NCBI GenBank assembly: GCA_041686695.1
Contig: JAWLDJ010000129.1
Location: 1 to 6,217, forward strand
Source: T1Sed10-7 sp041686695
GTDB taxonomy: Bacteria > Actinomycetota > Nitriliruptoria > Nitriliruptorales > Nitriliruptoraceae
DNA length: 6,217 nucleotides
Reading direction: 5' to 3'
Numbering within the stretch: the first letter of the stretch is position 1; the number at the start of each line of letters is the position of its first letter. This document shows, piece after piece, positions 1-4,562 of this stretch. The notes beneath the pieces are model-generated. The model worked only from the letters and a program-made list of their open reading frames with translations. It was not told where the DNA came from and did not search any database. The translations under genes were made by a program, and so were the position numbers.

Positions 1-26
1 CTACCTGCTGCTCCCTGCCCTCCCCC
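1..26. repeat. 26-bp direct repeat, copy 1 (cut by window edge)
   Basis: Bases 1-26 are identical to 74-99, a period of 73 bp. In the second copy this segment is the loop plus right arm of a hairpin (61-90) and its C-rich tail. Copy 1 is therefore probably the right half of another hairpin whose left arm lies outside the window. This is read directly from the sequence; the role is unknown. Confidence 0.85.
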
Positions 27-60
27 CTCACCACAGCAGCCCGACCCCCTCCCCGGCCGA

Positions 61-99
61 CACGGAGCAGCGACTACCTGCTGCTCCCTGCCCTCCCCC
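61..99. repeat. Repeat copy 2: hairpin (61-90) plus C-rich tail
   Basis: Bases 61-71 (CACGGAGCAGC) pair with 80-90 (GCTGCTCCCTG) around an 8-nt loop, giving an 11-bp stem with a single C-C mismatch. Bases 74-99 repeat 1-26 exactly. The left arm and stem/loop geometry are shared with the hairpin at 4490-4519, so this looks like a dispersed element found at gene ends. No T-tract follows on either strand, so calling it a terminator is only a guess. It could equally be a REP-like palindromic repeat. Confidence 0.7.
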
Positions 100-144
100 G
101 CTGGAGCGTGACGCACGCCGGATGCCGAAGGCGCACGACGGACA

Positions 145-179
145 ACGGCCGGCCCCGGGCGTTCCCGCGGGCCGGCCGT
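145..179 (-). terminator. GC-rich hairpin downstream of the sulfur operon
   Basis: Bases 145-155 (ACGGCCGGCCC) are exactly complementary to 169-179 (GGGCCGGCCGT), an 11-bp stem. The 13-nt loop can pair further (GGG 157-159 with CCC 164-166). It lies 17 nt beyond the stop codon of the last gene. On the minus strand only a short T-containing stretch (TTGTCC) follows, so it is a weak classical intrinsic terminator. It could act as a high-GC hairpin terminator or as a 3'-end stabiliser. Confidence 0.6.
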
Positions 180-196
180 CGAACGGTCGGAACAGT

Positions 197-715
197 TCAG
201 ATGAAGAGCGTCTGTGCGCCCTCGGAGAGCTCCATGAAGTCGGTGGCGCTGATGATGCCCTCGACCCCCTCGTAGAGGTCGTCCTCGGTCAGCTTGTTCA
301 TGTCGGCCGACATCCGGCAGGCCCACAGGTGCCCGCCCGACTCGTGGATGATGTCGAGGAACTCCGGCACCTCGGGGATGTCGAGCTCAGCGATCTGCTT
401 GCGCATCATCTTCGTCGACATCGCGGTCATGCCGGGGAGCCCCATGACGGCGTTGGGCATGTGGGTGGCCGGGTTGCCCATGGCGACGAACTTGAGGTCG
501 TGCATGGTCTTCTTGTTGATGATCTCGAAGCCCCAGAAGGTGAAGAAGATGTGGACCTCGATGCCCTCGCCGAGGGCCGCGTTCGCCAGGACGAGGCCCG
601 GGTAGGCCATGTCCAGCGAGCCCTTGGAACAGATGAGCACGAGCTTGCGGCCACCCTCCTCCTCGTCATCGTCGAAGGAGGGGATGGGGGCGGTGTTCAG
701 GTCGGTCGCGGTCAT
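197..715 (-). CDS. dsrE2: DsrE2-family (DsrE/DsrF/DrsH-like) sulfur-transfer protein
   Basis: This 172-residue protein belongs to the DsrE/DsrF-like family, DsrE_2 branch, whose members bind or relay persulfide sulfur in the cytoplasm, often with TusA. After an acidic N-terminus (DDDEEE, residues 15-20) it shows the beta-strand KLVLICSKG, then the signature FFTFWGFEI near residues 57-65. MPNAV...LPGM lies near 86-96, followed by TKMMRKQIAEL. WACRMSADMNKL near 131-142 carries Cys133 at the position of the conserved family cysteine. A second cysteine, Cys29, sits in the first strand. The ATG is set by a perfect AGGAGG five bases upstream, in the 16-bp gap after tusE. It is the last gene of the SQR-DUF1641-TusE-DsrE2 cluster and is followed by a strong hairpin. 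No membrane segment is evident, unlike some longer DsrE2 proteins. Family assignment is firm; the exact partner and direction of sulfur transfer are inferred. Confidence 0.88.
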   Translation of the reverse strand: MTATDLNTAPIPSFDDDEEEGGRKLVLICSKGSLDMAYPGLVLANAALGEGIEVHIFFTFWGFEIINKKTMHDLKFVAMGNPATHMPNAVMGLPGMTAMSTKMMRKQIAELDIPEVPEFLDIIHESGGHLWACRMSADMNKLTEDDLYEGVEGIISATDFMELSEGAQTLFI

Positions 716-731
716 GATGGCCTCCTCCGGC

Positions 732-1046
732 TCAGACGCAGCCCACGGGCTTCTGGAGCCCGGAGACGTAGGACAGCTTCTTGGCGGGCTTCTTCGGGAA
801 GAGCTGGAACAGCTCCTTGGTGGGGAACCCGCCGACCGAGGTCATCCGGCGCAGGGTCGGGGTCTCGCCCTGCTCGGCCTGGTCGGCCCGTGCGAAGGCG
901 ATCACCTCGAAATGGCGGGGGGTCAGCTCGAGGCCGATGTTGGCGGCGAGCTCGCGGGCGAGCTCCTCGTCCCACTCGGTGGGATCGGTGAGGAACCCCT
1001 CGTCGTCGAGGTGGATCTCACGGTCTTGCACGGTGACGACCGGCAT
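732..1046 (-). CDS. tusE: DsrC/TusE-family sulfur carrier protein (single-cysteine, TusE-like)
   Basis: At 104 residues this matches the usual size of the DsrC/TusE family. Visible landmarks are DDEGFL (14-19), W25, the Gly-Ile-x-Leu-Thr-x-x-His segment (37-45), FPTKELFQLFPKKPAKK (74-90), and the C-terminal GLQKPVGCV with penultimate Cys103, the conserved CysA that carries a persulfide. The second redox cysteine of true DsrC (CysB, 11 residues before CysA) is Ser92 here. By the usual classification this makes it TusE-like, acting as a sulfur acceptor or carrier rather than forming the DsrC trisulfide cycle. The ATG has AGGAG eight bases upstream. It lies just upstream of dsrE2 and downstream of the assembly gap. 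No DsrAB is visible, so a role in sulfane-sulfur relay from SQR is inferred; a tRNA-thiolation role cannot be excluded. Confidence 0.88.
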   Translation of the reverse strand: MPVVTVQDREIHLDDEGFLTDPTEWDEELARELAANIGLELTPRHFEVIAFARADQAEQGETPTLRRMTSVGGFPTKELFQLFPKKPAKKLSYVSGLQKPVGCV

Positions 1047-1104
1047 GGTCTGTGCTCCTAGTGGTGAGTTCGGAGGTTCGGTACAGGTGATCGGGGTGGT
1101 GCAG

Positions 1105-1204
1105 NNNNNNNNNNNNNNNNNNNNNNNNNNNNNNNNNNNNNNNNNNNNNNNNNNNNNNNNNNNNNNNNNNNNNNNNNNNNNNNNNNNNNNNNNNNNNNNN
1201 NNNN
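1105..1204. other. Assembly gap (100 Ns)
   Basis: Exactly 100 N bases separate tusE from the DUF1641 gene. One hundred Ns is the common placeholder for a gap of unknown length, so the true distance may differ and a short gene could be missing. The known flanking bases (1047-1104 and 1205-1232) contain no complete gene. The tandem 9-bp repeat just right of the gap may have contributed to the assembly break. Confidence 0.97.
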
Positions 1205-1232
1205 GCCGCAGCTGACCAGCGGTCGCGGCTAC

Positions 1233-1874
1233 TCACGGACGGGGCACCCTGCTGGCCGGCGAACCCGGCGAACCCGGCGAACCCGGCGAACCCGGCGATC
1301 CGGGCTCCGAGGGCTGGTCGCTGCCGACGCTGCGCAACAGCTCGAGCATGCGACCCAAGCCGCGCCGCACCTCCGGGTCGCGCAGTTGCTTGACCAGCGC
1401 GAAGGCGGACGGCGGCGTTCCGCCGACCGGAGTGTCGAGGTGGCTGACGGACCCGGCGGTCTGACGCAACAGCTGGAGGATCTCCGGTTGGGTCAGATCA
1501 CGCAGCGTCTCGAGCATGAGGACGACGTTGTCACCGAGAGCCTCGACGTCATCCTCGTCGAAGGAGGCGACGATGCGCTCCACGACCCGGCCGCCGCTAC
1601 GGGCGAAGCCGAGGTAGCCGCGCTGCTCGAGCTCGTGGATGCGTCCGGTGACCACGTCCATGGCCGGCCCGGACAGGACGCCGACCTCCGCGGCGAGGTC
1701 GCGCAGCGGCTCGAGTTCCGCGTCGCGGCGCTCCGCGTGATCGAGCAGCAGGTCGAGACGCGCCTCGATCCGGTCGAGCCGGGCAGCGGCAGCGGCCTCG
1801 GTGGCCTCGGTGCCGGCGACGGCGCCGTCTGCCGCGCCGGAACCAGGGGCGGTGTGCGTATCGAGCGCGCTCAC
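1233..1874 (-). CDS. DUF1641 domain-containing protein
   Basis: This 213-residue protein has no known biochemical function. Residues ~29-75 are a charged, probably coiled-coil helix (RLDRIEARLDLLLDHAERRDAEL). A central helical part holds DVVTGRIHELEQRGYLGFARSG, and near 164-191 is the DUF1641-type segment ALVKQLRDPEVRRGLGRMLE followed by LLRSVG. DUF1641 proteins recur beside SQR-like flavoproteins and formate dehydrogenases, which fits here; an accessory or membrane-docking role is only a guess. The GTG start overlaps the SQR stop (GTGA), and GGAGGT ends six bases upstream inside the SQR gene, so translation is probably coupled. The C-terminal tail is a low-complexity GSP repeat (five copies) encoded by a 9-bp tandem repeat. 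The start is well supported; domain membership is by motif recognition. Confidence 0.8.
   Translation of the reverse strand: MSALDTHTAPGSGAADGAVAGTEATEAAAAARLDRIEARLDLLLDHAERRDAELEPLRDLAAEVGVLSGPAMDVVTGRIHELEQRGYLGFARSGGRVVERIVASFDEDDVEALGDNVVLMLETLRDLTQPEILQLLRQTAGSVSHLDTPVGGTPPSAFALVKQLRDPEVRRGLGRMLELLRSVGSDQPSEPGSPGSPGSPGSPGSPASRVPRP
1258..1302. repeat. 9-bp tandem repeat encoding (Gly-Ser-Pro)n
   Basis: Four exact copies of GGCGAACCC (plus strand) cover 1258-1293, followed by a degenerate fifth copy to 1302. On the coding strand they give GSPGSPGSPGSPGSP at the C-terminus of the DUF1641 protein. The unit is a multiple of three, so copy-number change keeps the frame and simply alters tail length. 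Confidence 0.95.
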
Positions 1875-3178
1875 ATCGACACCTCCATCAGTGCACTTTC
1901 GCGGCGGGGCGCCTGCTCGGCCTCCGGTGCCGGATCCGGCAGTGGTGGTCGTTCCTTGCCGATCATCGACATGTCCGCGTGCAGGGGCAGCGGCCGGCCG
2001 GGCAGCAGCAGGTGCCAGTAGATCCAGCGGAACGCGAGCTTGCCCCAGTGGTTGGCTTCGTTCTCGCCGAGCAGCTTGAGCGGGCCGAGCTCGGGGAAGG
2101 GGAAGGTCCCGGTCAGCGGCTCGGTGTCGTAGTTGAAGTCCAGCAACATCGCCTTGCCGTAGCCGGATTCGATGAAGCAGTTCGCGTGCCCATCGAACTG
2201 CTCGTGCATCTCCAGCCCATCGATGTGGCGAAGGAAGTTCTCCACGAAGACATCCAGGGAGAAGTGCGCGACCGAGCCCGCCTTGGAGGTCGGCAGGTTC
2301 GCCGCGTCACCGAGAGCGAAGACGTCGTCGAGGCCCTCCGCCAGGAAGGTGTGCTTGTTCACACGGACGTGGTCGAGCTCGTCGCCGAGCCCGGAGCGTC
2401 CGACGAACGCGGCACCACGGTTGATCGGGATCGTCACGAGGAGGTCGAAGGGCACGACACGTTCGTCGTAGCTGACGAGGCACTGCTCATCGAGGTCGAC
2501 CTGTTCGAGCATGAAGTCGGCTTCGAGCTCGATCCCACGGTCGACGAACATGCCGCCGAGCTCCTTGGCGGCGAGCGGCTTGGTGAACGCTCCGTCCAGG
2601 GGTGTGACGTAGGTCACCTCGGTCGTCTCGCGCAGACCCCGCTCGTGCAGCCAGGCCTCGACGAGGAAGGCGAACTCCAGCGGCGCGACCGGGCACTTGA
2701 TCGGCAGATCGATCAGGTTCACCACCAGCTGTCCGCCGTCGAAGCGCTGCATCGCATCGCGCAGAGCGACGGCATCATCGAGGGTGTAGAAGCTGTGGAC
2801 CCCGCGCTCACGCGCGTTCGGCTCGGCCAGCCCAGGGGTCTCCGACGGCGTCGGGTGCGTGCCCGTGGCGATGATCAGCTGGTCGTAGGGCAGTTCCCGG
2901 CTGTCGGTCAGGTAGACGCGGTTGGCGTCGGTGTCGACCCGGTCGATCTCGCCGGTGAGCTGGGTGACGCCACGCGTGATGAGCCGTTTGCGCGGCTTCA
3001 CGATCTGCTCGGGCTGGTACCAGCCGAAGGGGATGAACAGGTAACCCGGCTGGTAGTGGTGTTCCTCGCTCTGATCGACGATGGTGATGTCCCACTCGTC
3101 TTCGGCCAGCAGCGGGCGGAGCTTGTTGACGGCCATCGTGCCGGCGGTGCCGGCGCCGAGGACCAACAGGCGTTGCAT
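1871..3178 (-). CDS. sqr: Sulfide:quinone oxidoreductase-like FAD-dependent oxidoreductase
   Basis: This 435-residue flavoprotein of the SQR/NDH-2-like disulfide oxidoreductase family is expected to oxidise sulfide to sulfane sulfur or polysulfide at the cytoplasmic membrane and reduce quinone. The FAD-binding dinucleotide fold is visible as GAGTAG at residues 8-13. LIIATGTHPTP lies at 101-111, and GDAANLPTSKAG at 290-301 is the second FAD site. The two redox cysteines typical of SQR are present: Cys162 (IKCPVAPLEFA) and Cys334 (NCFIESGYGKAMLLDFNY). Cys233 is an additional cysteine. The C-terminal ANHWGKLAFRWIYWHLLLPG (375-394) is the amphipathic segment used for membrane association and quinone access. 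The length is normal for the family. AAGGAG ends seven bases before the ATG. It is the first gene of the cluster, overlaps the DUF1641 gene by 4 bp, and follows a repeat-rich leader. The SQR subtype cannot be fixed by eye. Confidence 0.9.
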   Translation of the reverse strand: MQRLLVLGAGTAGTMAVNKLRPLLAEDEWDITIVDQSEEHHYQPGYLFIPFGWYQPEQIVKPRKRLITRGVTQLTGEIDRVDTDANRVYLTDSRELPYDQLIIATGTHPTPSETPGLAEPNARERGVHSFYTLDDAVALRDAMQRFDGGQLVVNLIDLPIKCPVAPLEFAFLVEAWLHERGLRETTEVTYVTPLDGAFTKPLAAKELGGMFVDRGIELEADFMLEQVDLDEQCLVSYDERVVPFDLLVTIPINRGAAFVGRSGLGDELDHVRVNKHTFLAEGLDDVFALGDAANLPTSKAGSVAHFSLDVFVENFLRHIDGLEMHEQFDGHANCFIESGYGKAMLLDFNYDTEPLTGTFPFPELGPLKLLGENEANHWGKLAFRWIYWHLLLPGRPLPLHADMSMIGKERPPLPDPAPEAEQAPRRESALMEVSM

Positions 3179-3226
3179 CCGGTGACTCCTTGGGGCGGGT
3201 GACCGTCGCGGCCACGGGGATCGGGG

Positions 3227-3290
3227 GGTGGTGCTGATGGGGATCGCAGGCGAGGTGGTGCTGATGGGGATCGCAGGCGAGGTGGTGCTC
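3227..3290. repeat. 27-bp tandem repeat, about 2.4 copies
   Basis: Bases 3227-3253 are repeated exactly at 3254-3280. A partial third copy starts at 3281 (GGTGGTGCT) before diverging. The array lies 49 bp upstream of the sqr start codon. Confidence 0.95.
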
Positions 3291-3318
3291 GGGGGCGGGG
3301 CGAGGTGTCCTGATCGGG

Positions 3319-3404
3319 GTCGGGGTGGCGGTGGTCGAGGTCGGGGTGGTGGTCGAGGTCGGGGTGGCGGTGGTCGAGGTCGGGGTGGTGGTCGAGGTCG
3401 GGGA
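3319..3404. repeat. 39-bp tandem repeat built from an 18-bp core
   Basis: Bases 3327-3365 and 3366-3404 match at 38 of 39 positions. Each unit is GGC plus two copies of an 18-bp core, GGTGGTCGAGGTCGGGGT, so four cores lie at 3330, 3348, 3369 and 3387 with alternating 18 and 21 spacing. A partial copy precedes at 3319. The plus strand is strongly G-rich and the minus strand C-rich. Confidence 0.95.
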
Positions 3405-3437
3405 GGTGGTCGGTGTGGTCCGCGATGTCAGCTGCGC

Positions 3438-4223
3438 TCACACCGGCGTTGCCTGACCGTGCGTCGAGGCCGGGTCGGCCGTCACGAACCGTGACAGCAG
3501 GGCGGCGGTGCGCGGGAGGGTCTCGAGCACGAGGGCATGCCGGTCGGCATCGAGCTGGAACAGCTCGGTCGTGTCGTCGCCCTCGGGCGCCATCCCGCCG
3601 GCCAGCACCATCGCCACCAGCGAAGCGCCCTGCCGCACGAAGCTGTGGGCGCACAGGAACCCGAACCGACCGGGCTGCAGGCGCGGGACGAGGTGCGGCT
3701 GGTGGGCGAACCCGCGCCACTCCTTCGAGCAGGCGGTACTGAACTCCGGGTCCTGGCTGTAGGTCACGATGGCCGGGGCCGGGTGCACGATCGGGGTCAG
3801 CGGTCGGCCGGCCAGATCGGTCACGACCATCGAGACCCCGAGCGCGGGCGCCACCGTCTCGAGGGTCGCGGTGGCGATCTCGGGTGGCAGCGGACTGTCA
3901 CTGGGAGGGATCGGGATCGAGACCGCGGTGGGCGAGCGGTGCCCGGCCGTCGTCGGCACCGCCCCGGCGCTGGGGCCGGTTGGCGGACTCGGCACGGTCT
4001 GGGTGCCCGGATGGGGCTCGGGGGACGCCACGGCCCGTGGGGACGCGGTGGCACCCGCGTTCGCGGGCTGCAGCATCGCCTCGATCTGCTCCGCGGGGAA
4101 CCGCCACTGCCGCCCGATCCGCACCGCCGGCAGACGGCCGTCCGCTGCCATGCGGTAGATGGTCGAGGCGTCAACGTCCAGCAGGTCCTGGACCTGCTGG
4201 GTGCTGAGGAACCCGGATGCCAT
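3438..4223 (-). CDS. HTH (excisionase/MerR-like) transcriptional regulator with PocR-type sensory domain
   Basis: This 261-residue protein starts with an excisionase-type winged helix-turn-helix: FLSTQQVQDLLDVDASTIYR, then GRLPAVRIGRQWRFPAEQIE (residues 5-48). A long Pro/Ala/Thr/Ser-rich linker (~54-112) leads to a PocR-like sensory domain (~115-245). That domain is recognised from the LGVSMVVTDLAGRPLTP opening, the cysteine segment STACSKEW (Cys165), PGRFGFLCAHSF (Cys191) and LVAMVLAGGMAPEG. PocR domains sense small ligands; paired cysteines could also bind a metal or sense redox or sulfur state. I chose the ATG at 4223 because AGGA lies eight bases upstream and the HTH begins at once. The frame extends upstream, but that part is Arg/Cys-rich and family-unlike. 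It sits directly upstream of the sulfur operon on the same strand, so local control is a plausible inference. No phage genes accompany it. Confidence 0.82.
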   Translation of the reverse strand: MASGFLSTQQVQDLLDVDASTIYRMAADGRLPAVRIGRQWRFPAEQIEAMLQPANAGATASPRAVASPEPHPGTQTVPSPPTGPSAGAVPTTAGHRSPTAVSIPIPPSDSPLPPEIATATLETVAPALGVSMVVTDLAGRPLTPIVHPAPAIVTYSQDPEFSTACSKEWRGFAHQPHLVPRLQPGRFGFLCAHSFVRQGASLVAMVLAGGMAPEGDDTTELFQLDADRHALVLETLPRTAALLSRFVTADPASTHGQATPV

Positions 4224-4231
4224 CGGTGGTG

Positions 4232-4235
4232 TCCT
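4232..4235 (-). promoter_or_regulatory. Shine-Dalgarno of the PocR-type regulator
   Basis: AGGA on the minus strand sits eight bases before the ATG at 4223. It is the main reason for placing the start there rather than at the upstream end of the open frame. Confidence 0.65.
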
Positions 4236-4254
4236 GCCGTTTCTGCAGCTGTCC

Positions 4255-4270
4255 TGCTGCTGGTGCAGCA
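4255..4270. promoter_or_regulatory. Inverted repeat TGCTGC-tggt-GCAGCA
   Basis: A perfect 6-bp inverted repeat with a 4-bp spacer lies 32-47 bp upstream of the regulator start. It would be either an operator or a hairpin in its leader RNA. The surrounding sequence is dense in small palindromes (CTGCAG, GCATGC, CAGCTG). One arm context (TGCAGCATG, 4264-4272) also recurs inverted at 4333-4341. Confidence 0.4.
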
Positions 4271-4315
4271 TGCAGTACCTGCAGGAACAGGCATTAGGGT
4301 CGATGGGCAGCAGGT

Positions 4316-4327
4316 GATGGGCCCATC
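4316..4327. promoter_or_regulatory. 12-bp perfect palindrome GATGGGCCCATC
   Basis: This self-complementary 12-mer lies about 93 bp upstream of the regulator's start codon. Related half-sites (GATGGG at 4302-4307, CCCAT at 4331-4335) flank it. It is a candidate operator for a dimeric regulator; function is inferred only from symmetry and position. Confidence 0.35.
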
Positions 4328-4381
4328 GGACCCATGCTGCAGCAGCGCCTGCTCGCGACGGGGTCTGCCGGCACCATCGAT

Positions 4382-4441
4382 CGGACCGCACCGACCGACG
4401 GCACCGACGACCGGACCGCACCGACCGACGGCACCGACGAC
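4382..4441. repeat. 30-bp perfect tandem duplication
   Basis: Bases 4382-4411 and 4412-4441 are identical. Each unit contains the submotifs ACCGAC and GCACCGAC repeated internally. It lies in non-coding DNA between the SIS gene's 3' end and the regulator. Confidence 0.95.
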
Positions 4442-4489
4442 AGGGCCGGCAGGTCGGCCCACAGGCGAGACGACCGACCTATCTCACGC

Positions 4490-4519
4490 CACGGAGCAGC
4501 GACCATCGGCTGCTCCGTG
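4490..4519 (-). terminator. 11-bp perfect hairpin 3' of the nagA-SIS operon
   Basis: CACGGAGCAGC (4490-4500) pairs perfectly with GCTGCTCCGTG (4509-4519) around the 8-nt loop GACCATCG. It lies 43 bp past the SIS gene stop. No T-tract follows on the minus strand, so termination is suggested by position and stability rather than by a classic signal. The first 14 bases also occur at 61-74, where they open a near-identical hairpin. Confidence 0.6.
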
Positions 4520-4562
4520 CCACATCACCGGCCGGTCCGCCCAACACACCGACGCCGCGGCG

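Larger units (their letters stand above)
1..196. other. Gene-free region 3' of the sulfur operon, with repeats and hairpins
   Basis: I see no convincing gene here. The stretch lies downstream of the dsrE2-type gene. It holds two copies of a 26-bp direct repeat, one complete 11-bp-stem hairpin, and a separate strong GC-rich hairpin close to the operon end. The C-rich runs (CCCTCCCCC) give the plus strand a marked pyrimidine skew. The left edge cuts through the repeat array, so its full extent is unknown. Confidence 0.7.
3181..3437 (-). promoter_or_regulatory. Repeat-rich leader upstream of the SQR operon
   Basis: This 257-bp stretch lies between the PocR-type regulator and sqr, on the same strand. 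It contains the SQR Shine-Dalgarno (AAGGAG, 3191-3186) and two tandem repeat arrays. I find no clear -35/-10 pair. Because the regulator ends immediately before it, sqr may have its own promoter here or be co-transcribed with the regulator. The repeats could be multiple binding sites or merely expandable low-complexity DNA. Confidence 0.5.
4224..4562. other. 339-bp intergenic region between nagA/SIS operon and the regulator
   Basis: I see no gene here. Read from right to left it holds a hairpin (4490-4519) and a weaker one (4451-4457 pairing with 4474-4480) behind the amino-sugar operon. Next come a 30-bp tandem duplication, a 12-bp palindrome and a short inverted repeat in front of the regulator. 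The regulator's promoter must lie here unless it is read through from the upstream operon. A weak actinobacterial -10-like TAATGC occurs on the minus strand near 4290-4296, without a convincing -35. Confidence 0.65.

Noticed and set aside
1..99. CRISPR array
   Set aside because: Only two repeat copies are seen, the repeat includes a loop-and-arm of a hairpin with a C-rich tail, and there is no series of spacers or cas gene.
1979..3202. A 407-codon plus-strand open frame
   Set aside because: It is entirely antisense to sqr, which has clear FAD motifs, redox cysteines and a ribosome-binding site.
3319..3404. G-quadruplex in the G-rich repeat array
   Set aside because: The GGGG runs are separated by 14-17 bases, longer than the loops of a classical quadruplex. 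The shorter GG runs are only a weak case.
3228..3494. Plus-strand frame with Arg-Gly-Gly repeats
   Set aside because: It is a translation of the G-rich tandem repeats, with no ribosome-binding site and no non-repeat conserved part. The RGG look follows from the DNA repeat.
3438..4223. Excisionase-type HTH as a sign of a prophage or integrative element
   Set aside because: This HTH fold is common in actinobacterial regulators. There is no integrase, att-like repeat or phage gene nearby, and the sensory domain points to a regulator.
4224..4421. N-terminal extension of 66 residues on the PocR-type regulator
   Set aside because: The upstream part is Arg/Cys-rich, crosses repeats and palindromes, and the HTH starts right after the ATG at 4223, which has an AGGA at good spacing.
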